DNA from: Hormiphora californensis
Taxonomy: Eukaryota > Ctenophora > Tentaculata > Cydippida > Pleurobrachiidae
Length of the DNA: 64,000 nt
Reading direction: 5' to 3'
NCBI GenBank assembly: GCA_020137815.1
Contig: CM035356.1
Location: 3,302,563-3,366,562 of the forward strand
Both the position numbers and the translations under genes were made by a program. Every line of letters begins with the position of its first letter. Position 1 is the stretch's first letter. Under the pieces are notes generated by a model, which searched no databases, was not told where the DNA came from, and worked only from the letters and a program-made list of their open reading frames with translations. This document shows positions 12,244-23,838 of the stretch, in pieces.

Positions 12244-13529
12244 TAACTGAGCAGTAAGTAGAGATAATGATAACTAGGATAACAGGTGACTGAGCAGTAA
12301 GCAGAGTGAGTGATTACTAGGATAACATGTAACTGAGTAGTAAGTAGAGTGAGTGATAACTAGGATAACAGGTAACTTAGCAGTGAGTAGAGTGAGTGAT
12401 AACTAGGATAACATGTAACTGAGCAGTAAGTAGAGTGGGTGATAACTAGGATAACAGGTAACTGAGTAGTGAGTAGAGTGAGTGATAACTAGGATAACAG
12501 GAACTGAGCAGTAAGTAGAGTGAGTGATAATTAGGATAACAGGTAACTGAGTAGAGATAATGATAACTAGAATAACATGTAACTGAGCAATGAGTAGAGT
12601 GAGTGTTAACTAGGAATACAGGTAACTGAGCAGTGAGTAGAGTGAGTGATAACTAGGATAACATGTAACTGAACAGTGAGTGGAGTGAGAGATAACTAGG
12701 ATAACAGGTAACTGAGCAGTGAGTAGAGTGAGTCGATAACTAGGATAACAGGTAACTGGGCAGTGAGTAGAGTGAGTCGATAACTAGGATAACAGGTAAC
12801 TGAGTAGAGTGAGTGATAACTAAGATAACAGGTAACTGAGCAGTGAGTAGAGTGAGTGATAACTAGGATAACAGGTAACTTAGCAGCGAGTAGAGTGAGT
12901 GATAACTAGGATAACATGTAACTGAATAGTGAGTGGAGTGAGAGATAACTAGGATAACAGGAACTGAGCAGTGAGTAGAGTGAGTGTTAACTAGGAAACA
13001 GGTAACTGAGTAGTAAGTAGAGTGAGTGATAACTAGGATAACAGGTAACTGAGCAGTGAGTAGAGTGAGTGATAACTAGGATAACAGGTAACTGAACAGT
13101 GAGTAGAGTGAGTGATAACTAGGATAACAGGTAACTGAACAGTGAGTAGAGTGAGTGATAACTAGGATAACAGGTGACTGAGCAGTGAGTAGAGTGAGTA
13201 ATAACTAGGATAACAGGTAACTGAATAGTGAGTAGAGTGAGTGATAACTAGGATAACATGTAACTGAATAGTGAGTAGAGTGAGTGATAACTAGGATAAC
13301 AGGTATCTGAGTAGAGTGGGTGATAACTAGGATAATAGGGAACTGAGTAGGGGGTAGAGTGAGTGATAACTAGGATAACAGGTAACTGAGTAGTGAGCAA
13401 AAGGCAAAACAGAAACTACCAAATGACAAAGACTATAAACGACATGCAACTAACTGGAAAGACCCCAGTAGAGAATAACTAAGAAAGCTGGGGAACTAGA
13501 ACACGCGGACTACTAGGAGAGTGAGGGAG

Positions 13530-13586
13530 AAGGGAGAAGAAGAGAGAAGAGGGAGAGAGAGAGAGAGGGAGAGAGAAGAGAGAGAA

Positions 13587-13670
<84 letters not shown>

Positions 13671-13695
13671 GAGAGATAGAGAGTGAGAGAGGGGA
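13530..13695. repeat. (GA)n microsatellite at array edge
   Basis: A long GA-rich run, nearly pure at about 13587-13662. The overlapping Ser/Leu-rich ORFs on the minus strand are artefacts. Confidence 0.95.
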
Positions 13696-13851
13696 AAAGA
13701 GAGGAGAAAGAAGACAAACGGAGCCAAATAGCACTGCAACAGAGTAGACAAAACAAAACTAGCGAACACTGCCAGAATGGATGAGGCTATAGGGACTGGG
13801 AAATCCCCGAGCTATGAGAGAAGAAATAGGGTGATGGTTCACCGGGAAGAA

Positions 13852-14395
13852 CCCCCATAGAAATTTCGCGCGGAGGAACCTGCATCCTCCAGCCTTTTCG
13901 TCACCCGAATGAAGGTGATTATCCAAGAAAAAACTAGCGAAAGTCCTGGAGAAAACAGGCATTAGTGCAGTCATTGTCAACTGCCGCGTTCCCCCTTTCA
14001 ACTTTGTCTGGTGTATCTCAGAAAATATTTAACTTACAGACTCCCAAAAAACGGGAGGTAACATAATATTGTAGAAAATATAATACTATCTGGGTTTTAT
14101 TTAGATTAATGCACAGATACATAGCTATAGTTAGTGACGCTTGGTGTCATAATTTTCTCCCATTGTTGTAGGTATTCACTTGACAGCTACCCCCTCTTTC
14201 TCTCCCATTCTCGCCCCTCTCCAGCCAAACGCCCAAACAGTGTTGACAGGGGGAACGCGGCAGTAGACAATGACTGCACGAATGCCTGTTTTCTCCAGGA
14301 CTTTAGCTAGTTTTTTCTTGGATAATCACCTTCATTCGCGTGACGAAAAGGCTGGAGAATGCAGGTTCCTCCGCGCGAAATTCCTATGGGGGAAT
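13852..14395. mobile_element. Inverted-repeat element, arms about 150 bp
   Basis: Positions 13852-14005 and about 14243-14395 are reverse complements with roughly ten differences. Both carry TTTCGCGCGGAGGAACCTGC and GGTGATTATCCAAG. The interior of about 240 bp has no ORF. Each arm gives a 40-odd codon open frame beginning MTA-MPVFSRT, but the differences include amino-acid changes, so coding is not supported. Likely a foldback or MITE-type element of unassigned family. Confidence 0.75.
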
Positions 14396-15465
14396 AGATC
14401 ACGTCTCTGGATTCATCTGGTCTGGAGGACGAAGAAGCTGGAGGTCCCAATCAGCATGGGAGAGTCGAGTATTGCCCTGGAAAATGAGTTATGATATGTG
14501 CAGTTTTATTAGCCACTATTTCCTCTGAAAAATGGAGGAGGGGTGATGTATGAGCGAGTGAACTTACCGCTCCTTATCGGGAGCATGCCCTGCAAATGAA
14601 CTCCCCTTGCAATAAGAGGGTGTTAAGATTTGTGATTGGTATCGGTTTTCTATTTCTTACCGTTAGTAGACCTGATTGGAATGGTATGGCTGGATTGTGT
14701 ACCGTAACAGGACCTGGGCGAGAGAGAGGTGACAAAGAGTCAACCCCAGGCCTGCTCCAAAAATAAAGAAAATAAAGAAAAGGGAAAAAAAACCCCAATC
14801 CCCCTTCCCCCTAATTTGGGAGAAAGAAACCCCTGGCAGAGGGAAGCACAGAAAACCAAGAAAAAAGAGCGCCCTGAACACCCCCACCCTCCCCCCAAAG
14901 AGTCTCGCCAGGTCCTGAGATGAGTGCATGGACTTACCCCTCTTAGTTCTTTAAACTACAAAATGCCCTGAAACATGAAACCTATTGACTAAGGTTAGGA
15001 AACACACGACCAGGAGGCTAATAAAGCCGACACGGTCATCCTCCAAACACTGACCCCGCTCAGTGCTCTACTTATAATAGTAAAAGAGTGTGCGAGCCGA
15101 GAGAAGGTAGACGGAATAATACGAGAAAAACTACCTATAAAGAGAACTAAAATACTTGCTAAAATAAAATAGTTGGACAGAAAACAGGACGAAGCCTAGA
15201 GAGACACACAACACAATAATCAGACTGACAACAACGTGACAAGTTTATCTGAATTGATGCGAGGTTGCTTGTTGCGAGGTTGCTTGTAGAACGATGTTGG
15301 ATCCTGGCAGCACAGTTCCATTCCATAAGGTTGGATACACACACACACTATTCTCTCACACTATGTAATGTGTGATACTCTCTCAATGTAAACAAATTTC
15401 AATAAGGGAAGGGCAGAGGCCCTCCTCCCGAGCAACGTAACAATGAGTGGCAGTGAACATGAAAT
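14396..15465. other. Unassigned interval
   Basis: No gene or strong repeat is recognised. About 14745-14900 is rich in A, C and G homopolymer runs of the kind that look like mild sequence error. A short CA run lies near 15336-15350. The interval is presumably intron of the RhoGAP gene if the copy A exons are used. Confidence 0.5.
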
Positions 15466-16899
15466 TACCCTTTTTCTTGTGGATTTACCTTATTCGGGAC
15501 AGGCTGAGATATTAAATTCCAGGAACCGACCGAATCAGGAAATACTGGTCCCTGATTGGCTGATAACCAGTCACGTGACCTAAATAACGAGTTCTGATTG
15601 ATTGTTTACTTGTGTCGGTCGGTTCCTGTTAAATTCGTTATGTTACTAAATTTTTAACAATCCTCTTAATTTGAGGCTCCTAGTTATTGTAAGGTTTTAA
15701 CACTAGAACAATGCCAATATATAACGTCCAGTATTATTAACACTCTTGTACGGGGTTTTATTTACCTGAATATATCGGGGATATCAATATTTCCTCTCAC
15801 CCCTTCATGGTGCGAGCTGTCCCCCTTTCAAGGTCCTCCCTCGCTCTCCCCTCTCTGTCCCCCAGGTTCTCACCTCCTCCTTCTCCTGCAGGTGTTTACC
15901 CCAGTTCTAGAGCGAGCAAGACGGGCCTCCAAATCCTTCAGCGGGAAGCACGACTGGAGTAGTGATGATGATAGTGATGACGATGAAGATGATGATGACC
16001 CTCTAGCTCCGAGATCCCGGCCCAAACTGAAGGCATCCCATGATGATCTTGATGATATCTTTAGAAGGTTCATTATTACAGTACCTTGCACACAGCTTTA
16101 TAGATTGTTGTGGAGAGACATCATACGTAATAATGCTAATAAATAGACCCCTCTCTTACTAAGGAACTATGTTTAAAATTTACCAATTCCTAATTTACTA
16201 CAGGGAGACGAGTCAAGATGATAGACTGAGAGCTCGGAGGAAGAGTGCCGCGGGGTTCCTGGTCAGCTATGCCAGTAATAAGATCCGAATGGCAACACAC
16301 AGCTCTGAGACATATCAATCTAGCTGGAATCTCTTACAGGTACTTAGGTGCAGTCAACTGGGGCGGTGGACCAGAGTCTATTATAGTCACTATGGGGACG
16401 GGGGGCTATTATGGGAACTGGGCTTCAACCATTTATAGGTACCATTCGTCTAGCCTGGTGAGGGGTAAGGGGTTCTGGCTTCTATAGGCTGATTTGATCA
16501 GTACCATGATACTACCACTGTCACATCAAATTATGTACTTCCTCTCTTCACTCTCTATCTCTTGCCCCACCGACTGATAAATAACTTACGCCATACTCGT
16601 GGAGGAAAATTTATGATAAATTTCCCTCCATGAGCATGGCACTGATAACCAGATGCGTCAGATAGCCCTTCACGCCTTTTCCCCCGCAGTATTGCACTTT
16701 TGATTTCCAGCTAAAATGAAAATACCCTTCGAAGGCCTTCTCGCGAGAGCTGCAGCAGTCACTATTATAGACATCACTATTATGATAGATCGAGTCAGAG
16801 CTCTGATCACCTCTTCCAATTCTAAAAATGACGCAAGTGATCTCTGTAGTGACTGCACACCTTCTAATTTGCCCTTTTCTGTATGTTGGTGGTTTTTAT
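15466..16899 (+). repeat. Segmental duplication, copy B
   Basis: Matches 551-1958. It contains exons 15892-16067 and 16204-16339 and the hairpin at 16590-16640. It differs by small indels and by a 109-bp MITE inserted at 15520-15628. Confidence 0.92.
15520..15628. mobile_element. hAT-like MITE, 109 bp
   Basis: Terminal inverted repeats of 14 bp (CAGGAACCGACCGA and its complement at the right end) are flanked by the 8-bp direct repeat TTAAATTC (15512-15519 and 15629-15636). The paralogous copy A has a single uninterrupted TTAAATTC at 601-608, which is the empty site. An 8-bp target duplication and ends starting CAG are typical of hAT superfamily non-autonomous elements. A second, right-truncated copy is at 27011-27087. 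Confidence 0.9.
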
Positions 16900-18980
16900 T
16901 TTCGGGCTTATGTATGTTCTTGGTATACTAACAGGGTGTCCTCCACGAAACTAAATTCAGTTTAGTGTTGAAATTTAGAAGTCAAGTTAGTGAGCGACTT
17001 TTATTTCGCTAAACTTTAGATACCCGTCCACGAACAACATGTTTTCGGTGCTTGGTCCGACCCACGTGATTATACTGAGGTCTTTGTTAAGAGCAGATGA
17101 TGCACGCATCAATCGGTCTCTTTTTTACATCGTCACGTTCGTGACCACGCACCTCTGTATATGTACCTATATATGGTAAATAGTGCACTTTTTTGTACTT
17201 GCCTGGCGCTGCGAACCCATCTGAGAGCACTGTCGCCAGACAGTCTCTTGCTAGGAACATAGGAACTCCCCAGGTACTCCTGGAATGAGATTGCCCTGAG
17301 AATATAAGACACAGGACTTAAGAAATGTACCTAATGTGTTTTGGATATAATGTGGTTCTAATCTAAAGGCCCTATCCCCCTTTCTCTTTCTCTATCTCTC
17401 TTTCTCTCCACACTCTGCTGCTCCTACATCTACCGACCCTTATAGAACACCTGCCCATAAAAGACTCCATATTCTCTCTCTCTCTGTAGGTACAGTCTCC
17501 TTATTTCCTCACTCGACCTCCTTTCTCAGTAGTCAGTACTCTACATACTACATAGTTCTGTCTCCCTAGTCTCTTCATTTCTAGATCTTTCCCGGAATTA
17601 AATTCTCAACTCTCTGTTGTTACTTCTGTTGTTACTCAATAACTCTTCTGAGGCTGCTGTTGATTACTACCATTTTATAACTACTCTTGACCGCTTTTCT
17701 ACTTTCTCGTCTCGCAATTTGTTTTGCTACCAGTTAAATTATTTGAGCTCCTTCATCATTCTACCATTTGCAGCTTTGATTGTCCCCATGCAGTTCTAAC
17801 AGTCTAGTGGATACAATGTAGACAGTCATTGTATAGAACGAACTTGTTTGACATGCATTGCAAGTTGTTTGAAAATAACCGCCCTATACAGAGACCTAGT
17901 AGCAATTAGCGACTTGATTCACTTGGTAAGATAAAGAGGGGGCGGCACCTTAGCTATATCATAGCAGCTGTATCATGAGTGATGAAGTTTTTAAAACGAG
18001 CCGAGAGAGCTATGATGAAGAGGTAGTTTTCTCTTTTGAGAGCTGCTGCTGCCGTGATTATTATAATCTACTACGGCTCAGACTAGACTACTCAGACTAC
18101 TAAAACATCTTAGTGAGGGATTTAAACGCTGTTTAGTACGTTTAGTCTAACTTTAGGTTCAAGCTTCTAAAGACAAAATAAGCATACAGCTACCTACAGC
18201 TGCAGTATTTGTCTCATGTACGTCATATCGGAGCTCCCAAAATTTTGATACCTACTGTTACTGCAGTAGGAAGGCTGCAAACCTATACGCCTCTACACTC
18301 TATACTACTGTAGAGTGTAGAGGCATATAGGTTTGCAGCCTTCCCGCACCGGCAAGGTATAACCCCTTTTCTTTGATTCTGTCTCACTCCCAAATATCCG
18401 ACATACACAAGTGTGACATTGAGAGTGTACTGTTGTACTACTTCAATAAGGTGGTTACACATTCTAAAGTGTGTTACCATATTGTTACTTGTTCTATGGG
18501 TTCTTGCACCCCCTCCTCCCCTGCCCCACCTTGTGGCTTCTCTCACTCCCCCCTCATTATCTCTCTATCTCCCAGCTCCCTCACTATATATCTCTCATTA
18601 TACCTTTCTATCTCTCTCCGCCACTCTCTCTCTCACTATCATTTTGAAATTGGCTCGTTTCGTCGTCGGCACTTTGTCGGCGAGGTCGCTTGCAAAATTG
18701 CGTTGTAAGTTAGTCAGTGGCATTACCTTTTGCTACTAACTATCTTCTCGAGTATACTCTTTTCGAGCAATTCAGTCAGAAAGAGATATATAGAGAGTGA
18801 GAGATATTTAGAGAGTGAGAGAAAGAGAAAAGGAGAGAGATATTTAGAGAGAAAGAGAGAGAGAGAGAAACACTGTAAGAACTGAGTACGTAGCTTGAAT
18901 GGTAGATGGTCTGGCTTTCTCAATTTTGCCACATTTGAGATAAGGTTGCTGCCTGCAAATCATTAGCACACTTGCCACAC

Positions 18981-19039
<59 letters not shown>

Positions 19040-19453
19040 TCATCTCCCATCTACTAGATATTCGTGGCCACTGGTGAAATTGAATTTATGGAAAGTAGAG
19101 CACCAATTTGCATTTTACAGTGTGCTCTGTGTAACGTCACAGTCCCTCTGTCAAAAAGGGGAACCTTATTATACCGAGATCGCATCACGCGTGTTTTTAA
19201 TTGCATGAGCTTTAGAAATGTTGCCGTCAAATTGATCGGTATTCAATCTCTCCGTATGCATAATTTAATGTTGTACGAGATGCAAGATGGAGTAGAGGAG
19301 GTGCATGGAGAGGTATGTCGTACGATTAGTTAGAAGGTGGAGACTGGAGAGGGAGGTTGTACGATTAGATCTATCTGCAGCTTTAGTCCAGTCATTATCT
19401 TCCAACGCTCTATATAATTGCTGTGTTATGTTCTTCTTGCATGACCTTTTTTC

Positions 19454-19548
<95 letters not shown>

Positions 19549-19774
19549 TCTCTCGACGGGACTCCATTGGTTAGTCCACTGCTGCAACAGCTGTCTTCAA
19601 ATAAGTCTTTAGCTGAAACAGTAGCTCTATATTTCGAAATTAGAAGTAAACCACTACCCCCAGGGCCGGTCTCGTGTAGGGATAGAAATAGAGAACCTTA
19701 TACTAACTAGAGGAAGAGAGAGAACCTTATACTAGATGAAGAGAGAGAAAGAGAGAACCTGGTACTAACTACTA

Positions 19775-19854
<80 letters not shown>

Positions 19855-20193
19855 TTCGATAGAAACTGGTACCCCAATCATAATGTACACCGACACGTGA
19901 GAAGAGATGTGCTCCCGCCCTTCTAGTCTTGAGCTCGTCTCGTGTTTTCACACATCACCTCCAACTGTCTGTGTATCTATCAGATGTTCTTTTGTTATGT
20001 CTCTATAAACTGTTCTTCTCTCTGTCTATCTCTGTTTTTCTTCTCTGTTATTCTGTTAAGTTACCTATAATGTCTCTGTTCTTCTATATCATTTCAGTTC
20101 AGTGTTCCCTCGCAGTGGTAATACGATCAAGGGATATTGTGACCCTCCTGAACCAGATGTGTATCACAGAGCCTATTGTCCTCACCATAGAAT

Positions 20194-20266
<73 letters not shown>

Positions 20267-20942
20267 GAGACTAGAGTCTAGAGAGGAGAGGGAGAGGAGG
20301 GAGAGAGGGAGGGTAGAAATAACAGGATAGGAATGCGAGCTATTCAACATCTTCTTCTGCTGCCGTTCGTTTTGTTCCCTGATCTCTGTTCTTTCTCTGT
20401 TCCCCTCTCTCTATCACTCTATCTCTCTCTATCTCTCTCTGCTCTGCTCTTTCTCTGGCTTTTGCTTTTTTACTCCCCCTCTCTCTCGTATCGATGGAGC
20501 CTATTGTTGTTGCGATTAGAGACCCATTCAGATACCTTTAGGCATCTCACACTTGTGAGGGGGGGGGGGGGGGCGGGGGGTAGGTGGGTACTACCCACTG
20601 GGTAGTGCTTTATCCTTGAGTTGTTCGGTAACTTAGGAACGGAAGAGATTCATTCATTTCATTTGAAATAGAAAAAGTCAAGACTTGGGTAACAAAAGGA
20701 GTGCTTGATACGAACTGTAATTTGAGAGAGTTCTGGGAGGGGTTCTGGGTGGTGTAGACACCATAATAAGAAGGCTCTGTCTGGTAATTAGATAGGGTTC
20801 TAGTGAGAGTGTGTGCATTGTGAAATCGAACTCCTCTCTCTTCTCAGTAGCACACAGTTCACAGAGTCCAGCCACTCGAGATGGTCTGAACGCACGTGAG
20901 CTGCCAGCTGGGTAGTTGGGTGTATACCTATCTTTTCATTAA

Positions 20943-20989
<47 letters not shown>

Positions 20990-21153
20990 TTTTTCACATT
21001 TATACCCTCTTTTTCTCCACATGCAGCTATGAAGACACGCTAATTGTAGTCCAATCAGTTCGCCTTCTCCCGCGCTTTCTTCATACTGAGCTTATGTTGA
21101 ATATGATATTCTCTTTTTCTCCATTCTCTCTTCCTGTTCCTCTCTCTATCTTC

Positions 21154-21224
<71 letters not shown>

Positions 21225-23795
21225 TCTCTCTCTCTCTCTTTCTCTCTCTCCCCTCCAAGCTGGAACATTCTACTACTCATTCAGTTTATTGCTTCTGAGT
21301 ACATGTGCACCTTGTCGACTTCTAGAACCCTCTCACTGCTAGCTAGTTTATATGTAGTATACCACTCAATCAAATGATATACAGATTCTCTAATACTTCT
21401 AATAACCTCGACTACCCTGCTCCTCTATTGCTGTTCCAGTAGTGGTCTGTGTTATTGCAGATGGCAGAAAGACGTGTGTGTTATTGCAGTAACGTTATGT
21501 GTTCGTGACTTGAGCTGTGGAGAAAGGAAAGCGAGATTTGCTCTGTAGTTTGATAGGGAAGATCACACCTGTGCGCTCCATTTCTCCCTTTAGCTCTCTC
21601 TATAATACATCTCTCTTCCTCTCACTTTCTTTTTTTTAAGTTAATCTTTCTCTCTCTTTCTCTCTGCCTCGTATTCCTCCTGCAAATTTAATGACTGTGA
21701 ACCTTATTAAATCTCTAATCGAGGTGCAATGGTAGCAGCTTTCACCAGATCTACAGCCTTCAATTTGTTTGTTATTTACAGCCAATATTAACAATGAACA
21801 CCCCATTTTCAAGTTTTATACCATGTTGTGCCTCAAATTGTTCAATTTCAGCCCCCAATTTCAAAGTCTGCTCAACCCCCCATTTTAAGGTGTGTGTGTG
21901 TGTGTGTGTGTGTATGAACTGAGACCCCGCCGGAAATCAAGTTAATTTGTTTATTACCACCTAACGTCCCAAACATCGCGCCGCCCTCTCTCTGCAGTAG
22001 CTGCAGTGGGCCGACTTTGCTCTGTTCAGATTTAGTGGCCTGTGCGCTGTGGTTAAACCTTTTGTTTACGTCTTATTACCCTCATCACGTACCTAGGCCA
22101 TCTCTCTCTCTCTCTCTCTCTCTCTGTCTGTAGTAGCTATGATGGGGTCGGCTTTGGCCTTTGCTCTGTTCTGTGGTTTGTGGTTAAGCTTTTTGTTCAT
22201 GTCCAGTACGCTGATCACGTACACCACCTATGACCTAGGCCCGACATTATGCCGCCATCTTAACTAGATATAAAGTTAAAAAATTATGTCATTATTCATT
22301 TCATATTACCTCTTCCACTATGCAAGGACTTTGTAGCCGGGTATTTGACATGATCCAGATTGTACTGACCAATGAGTTATGTCGCATCGAACCAACCTCA
22401 TCATCAAACCTTAAAGAAGTTTCCATTATACTCGAGGTATATCAGACTATGTAGATTCTACACGTAACCATGGTAATGTATCCATGGTAACGGTCTTAGT
22501 AGGATGTTCATTTGTGGTGGTGGTGGTTAGCAGGGTGTGGGATATGTGGCTGAATGGTAGTTTCATATAGGGTCGGTGATGGTTGGTAGTATCTCAGACC
22601 TCAGTTTAAATACTCCATGATACCAACACCCCCCCCCCCCCTATCAGGAGGAAGATATTTGGGAACACCTTCGTCTGGGTGAGCGGTACACCCCCTCCGA
22701 TGTCCACCTCTCCCGGATCCATCCCAGGGAACTGGACTACCTCCGATCTAGATCTCTGGAGCTGTATAATGAGAAGAATACCGGTGTCACAGCTACACTA
22801 CCAAAAGGTGAGAGAGATATGGTTGTGATATACACAGGACTTGTTCACGTTCCACCAACAGTGCTCATATCAATCGGGATCCGGGAGTAACTTAAAGAGA
22901 AACAAGTTAGTTTCATTTTGTTGTAATGACCATGTTTCTCTTTATGGTTGTAATATTATAGCAGTAGTTTGGCCCCTCCATAGAGCTCCATGTTAGGAGA
23001 GGGGCACGTCTTGCCCAATCCAGTAGTCCCTATTATGGTAATACTATAGTTTTGGTTAAAATCGTACTATGGGAGTACGATTTTAACCAAAAAGTTAGCG
23101 AGTGACTCCGTAAGCTGTATAACCGTTTCTTGCTGCTCCTTCCTTCTAGAGTTTGTTCTCTCAACTCTACTATTCGAGTGCTATAACAAGCGATACAAAA
23201 TGAGACTAATATTATTTATACCAAAGCTCACTTGTTAGCAAAAACTTTCTTGTATCTAGTTATAGCCATCATATTATCTCTTCTACTAAAAATCTGCAGT
23301 TTTCTTTCTGCAACGCACAGATGCACAGATCACACGTACAACTCAAGCACGCCACACAATAAGCAGATTGTTGCGTAAAAGTGCTAGGAGCTTGATATTG
23401 CGTCACGATATCTTTCTCTTTTCAAAATATTGTATTTGTGTTTTTACGATCGTACACACGATTCAAGAAGGTACTTGTTTCTTGAGAGTGCTCCTCAGAC
23501 ATGAATCGCTCGCTATCATGGGCCTAATTGAAACGAAGCGTTGCTTCTAGTGCATGGCTTCACTCCAGATACACTTTCTCTCTCTCATTTTTCTTTTTCT
23601 AGCTTAAATAGCAGTGACTCAAGTACCTCCTCTTTATCTCATTCTGTCCTGGAACAGCTGCCTATATCTGCCTATATCGCAATTATATCTACCTATATAT
23701 TATATTCCTTTCTCTCTCTTGTAATTTGCTTATAGATAGCCAAATTTGACGCTCCCTGGGTTATTTCGATTAGTTATATCTCGTCGGGAAAGTTA

Positions 23796-23838
<43 letters not shown>

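Larger units (their letters stand above)
6921..13398. repeat. About 43-bp minisatellite array, 6.5 kb
   Basis: Tandem units of about 43 bp, with 36-bp variants lacking one GTGAGTAG-type segment, built around TAACTAGGATAACAGGTAAC and GTGAGTAGAGTGAGTG. The units are well over a hundred in number and vary by point changes (gagCAG/gagTAG/gaaCAG, AGTGGGTG, AGATAATG). Three 348-bp single-copy-type modules interrupt the array. The long reading frames across it are repetitive and not genes. It abuts the start of the retrotransposon ORF on the left and ends near 13398 before a GA tract. Confidence 0.95.

Noticed and set aside
6921-13398. CRISPR-like array of regular repeats
   Set aside because: There are no unique spacers: the 43-bp units follow each other directly and vary gradually. 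The genome is eukaryotic and no cas genes are present.
13479-13769. Ser/Leu-repeat ORFs over GA or CT tracts (here and at 31, 19305, 20896, 48289)
   Set aside because: They are dinucleotide microsatellites that are open in several frames at once.
13759-14494. Small conserved protein encoded by both arms of the inverted repeat (MTA-MPVFSRT)
   Set aside because: Differences between arms include several amino-acid changes among few bases, as expected for non-coding terminal repeats.
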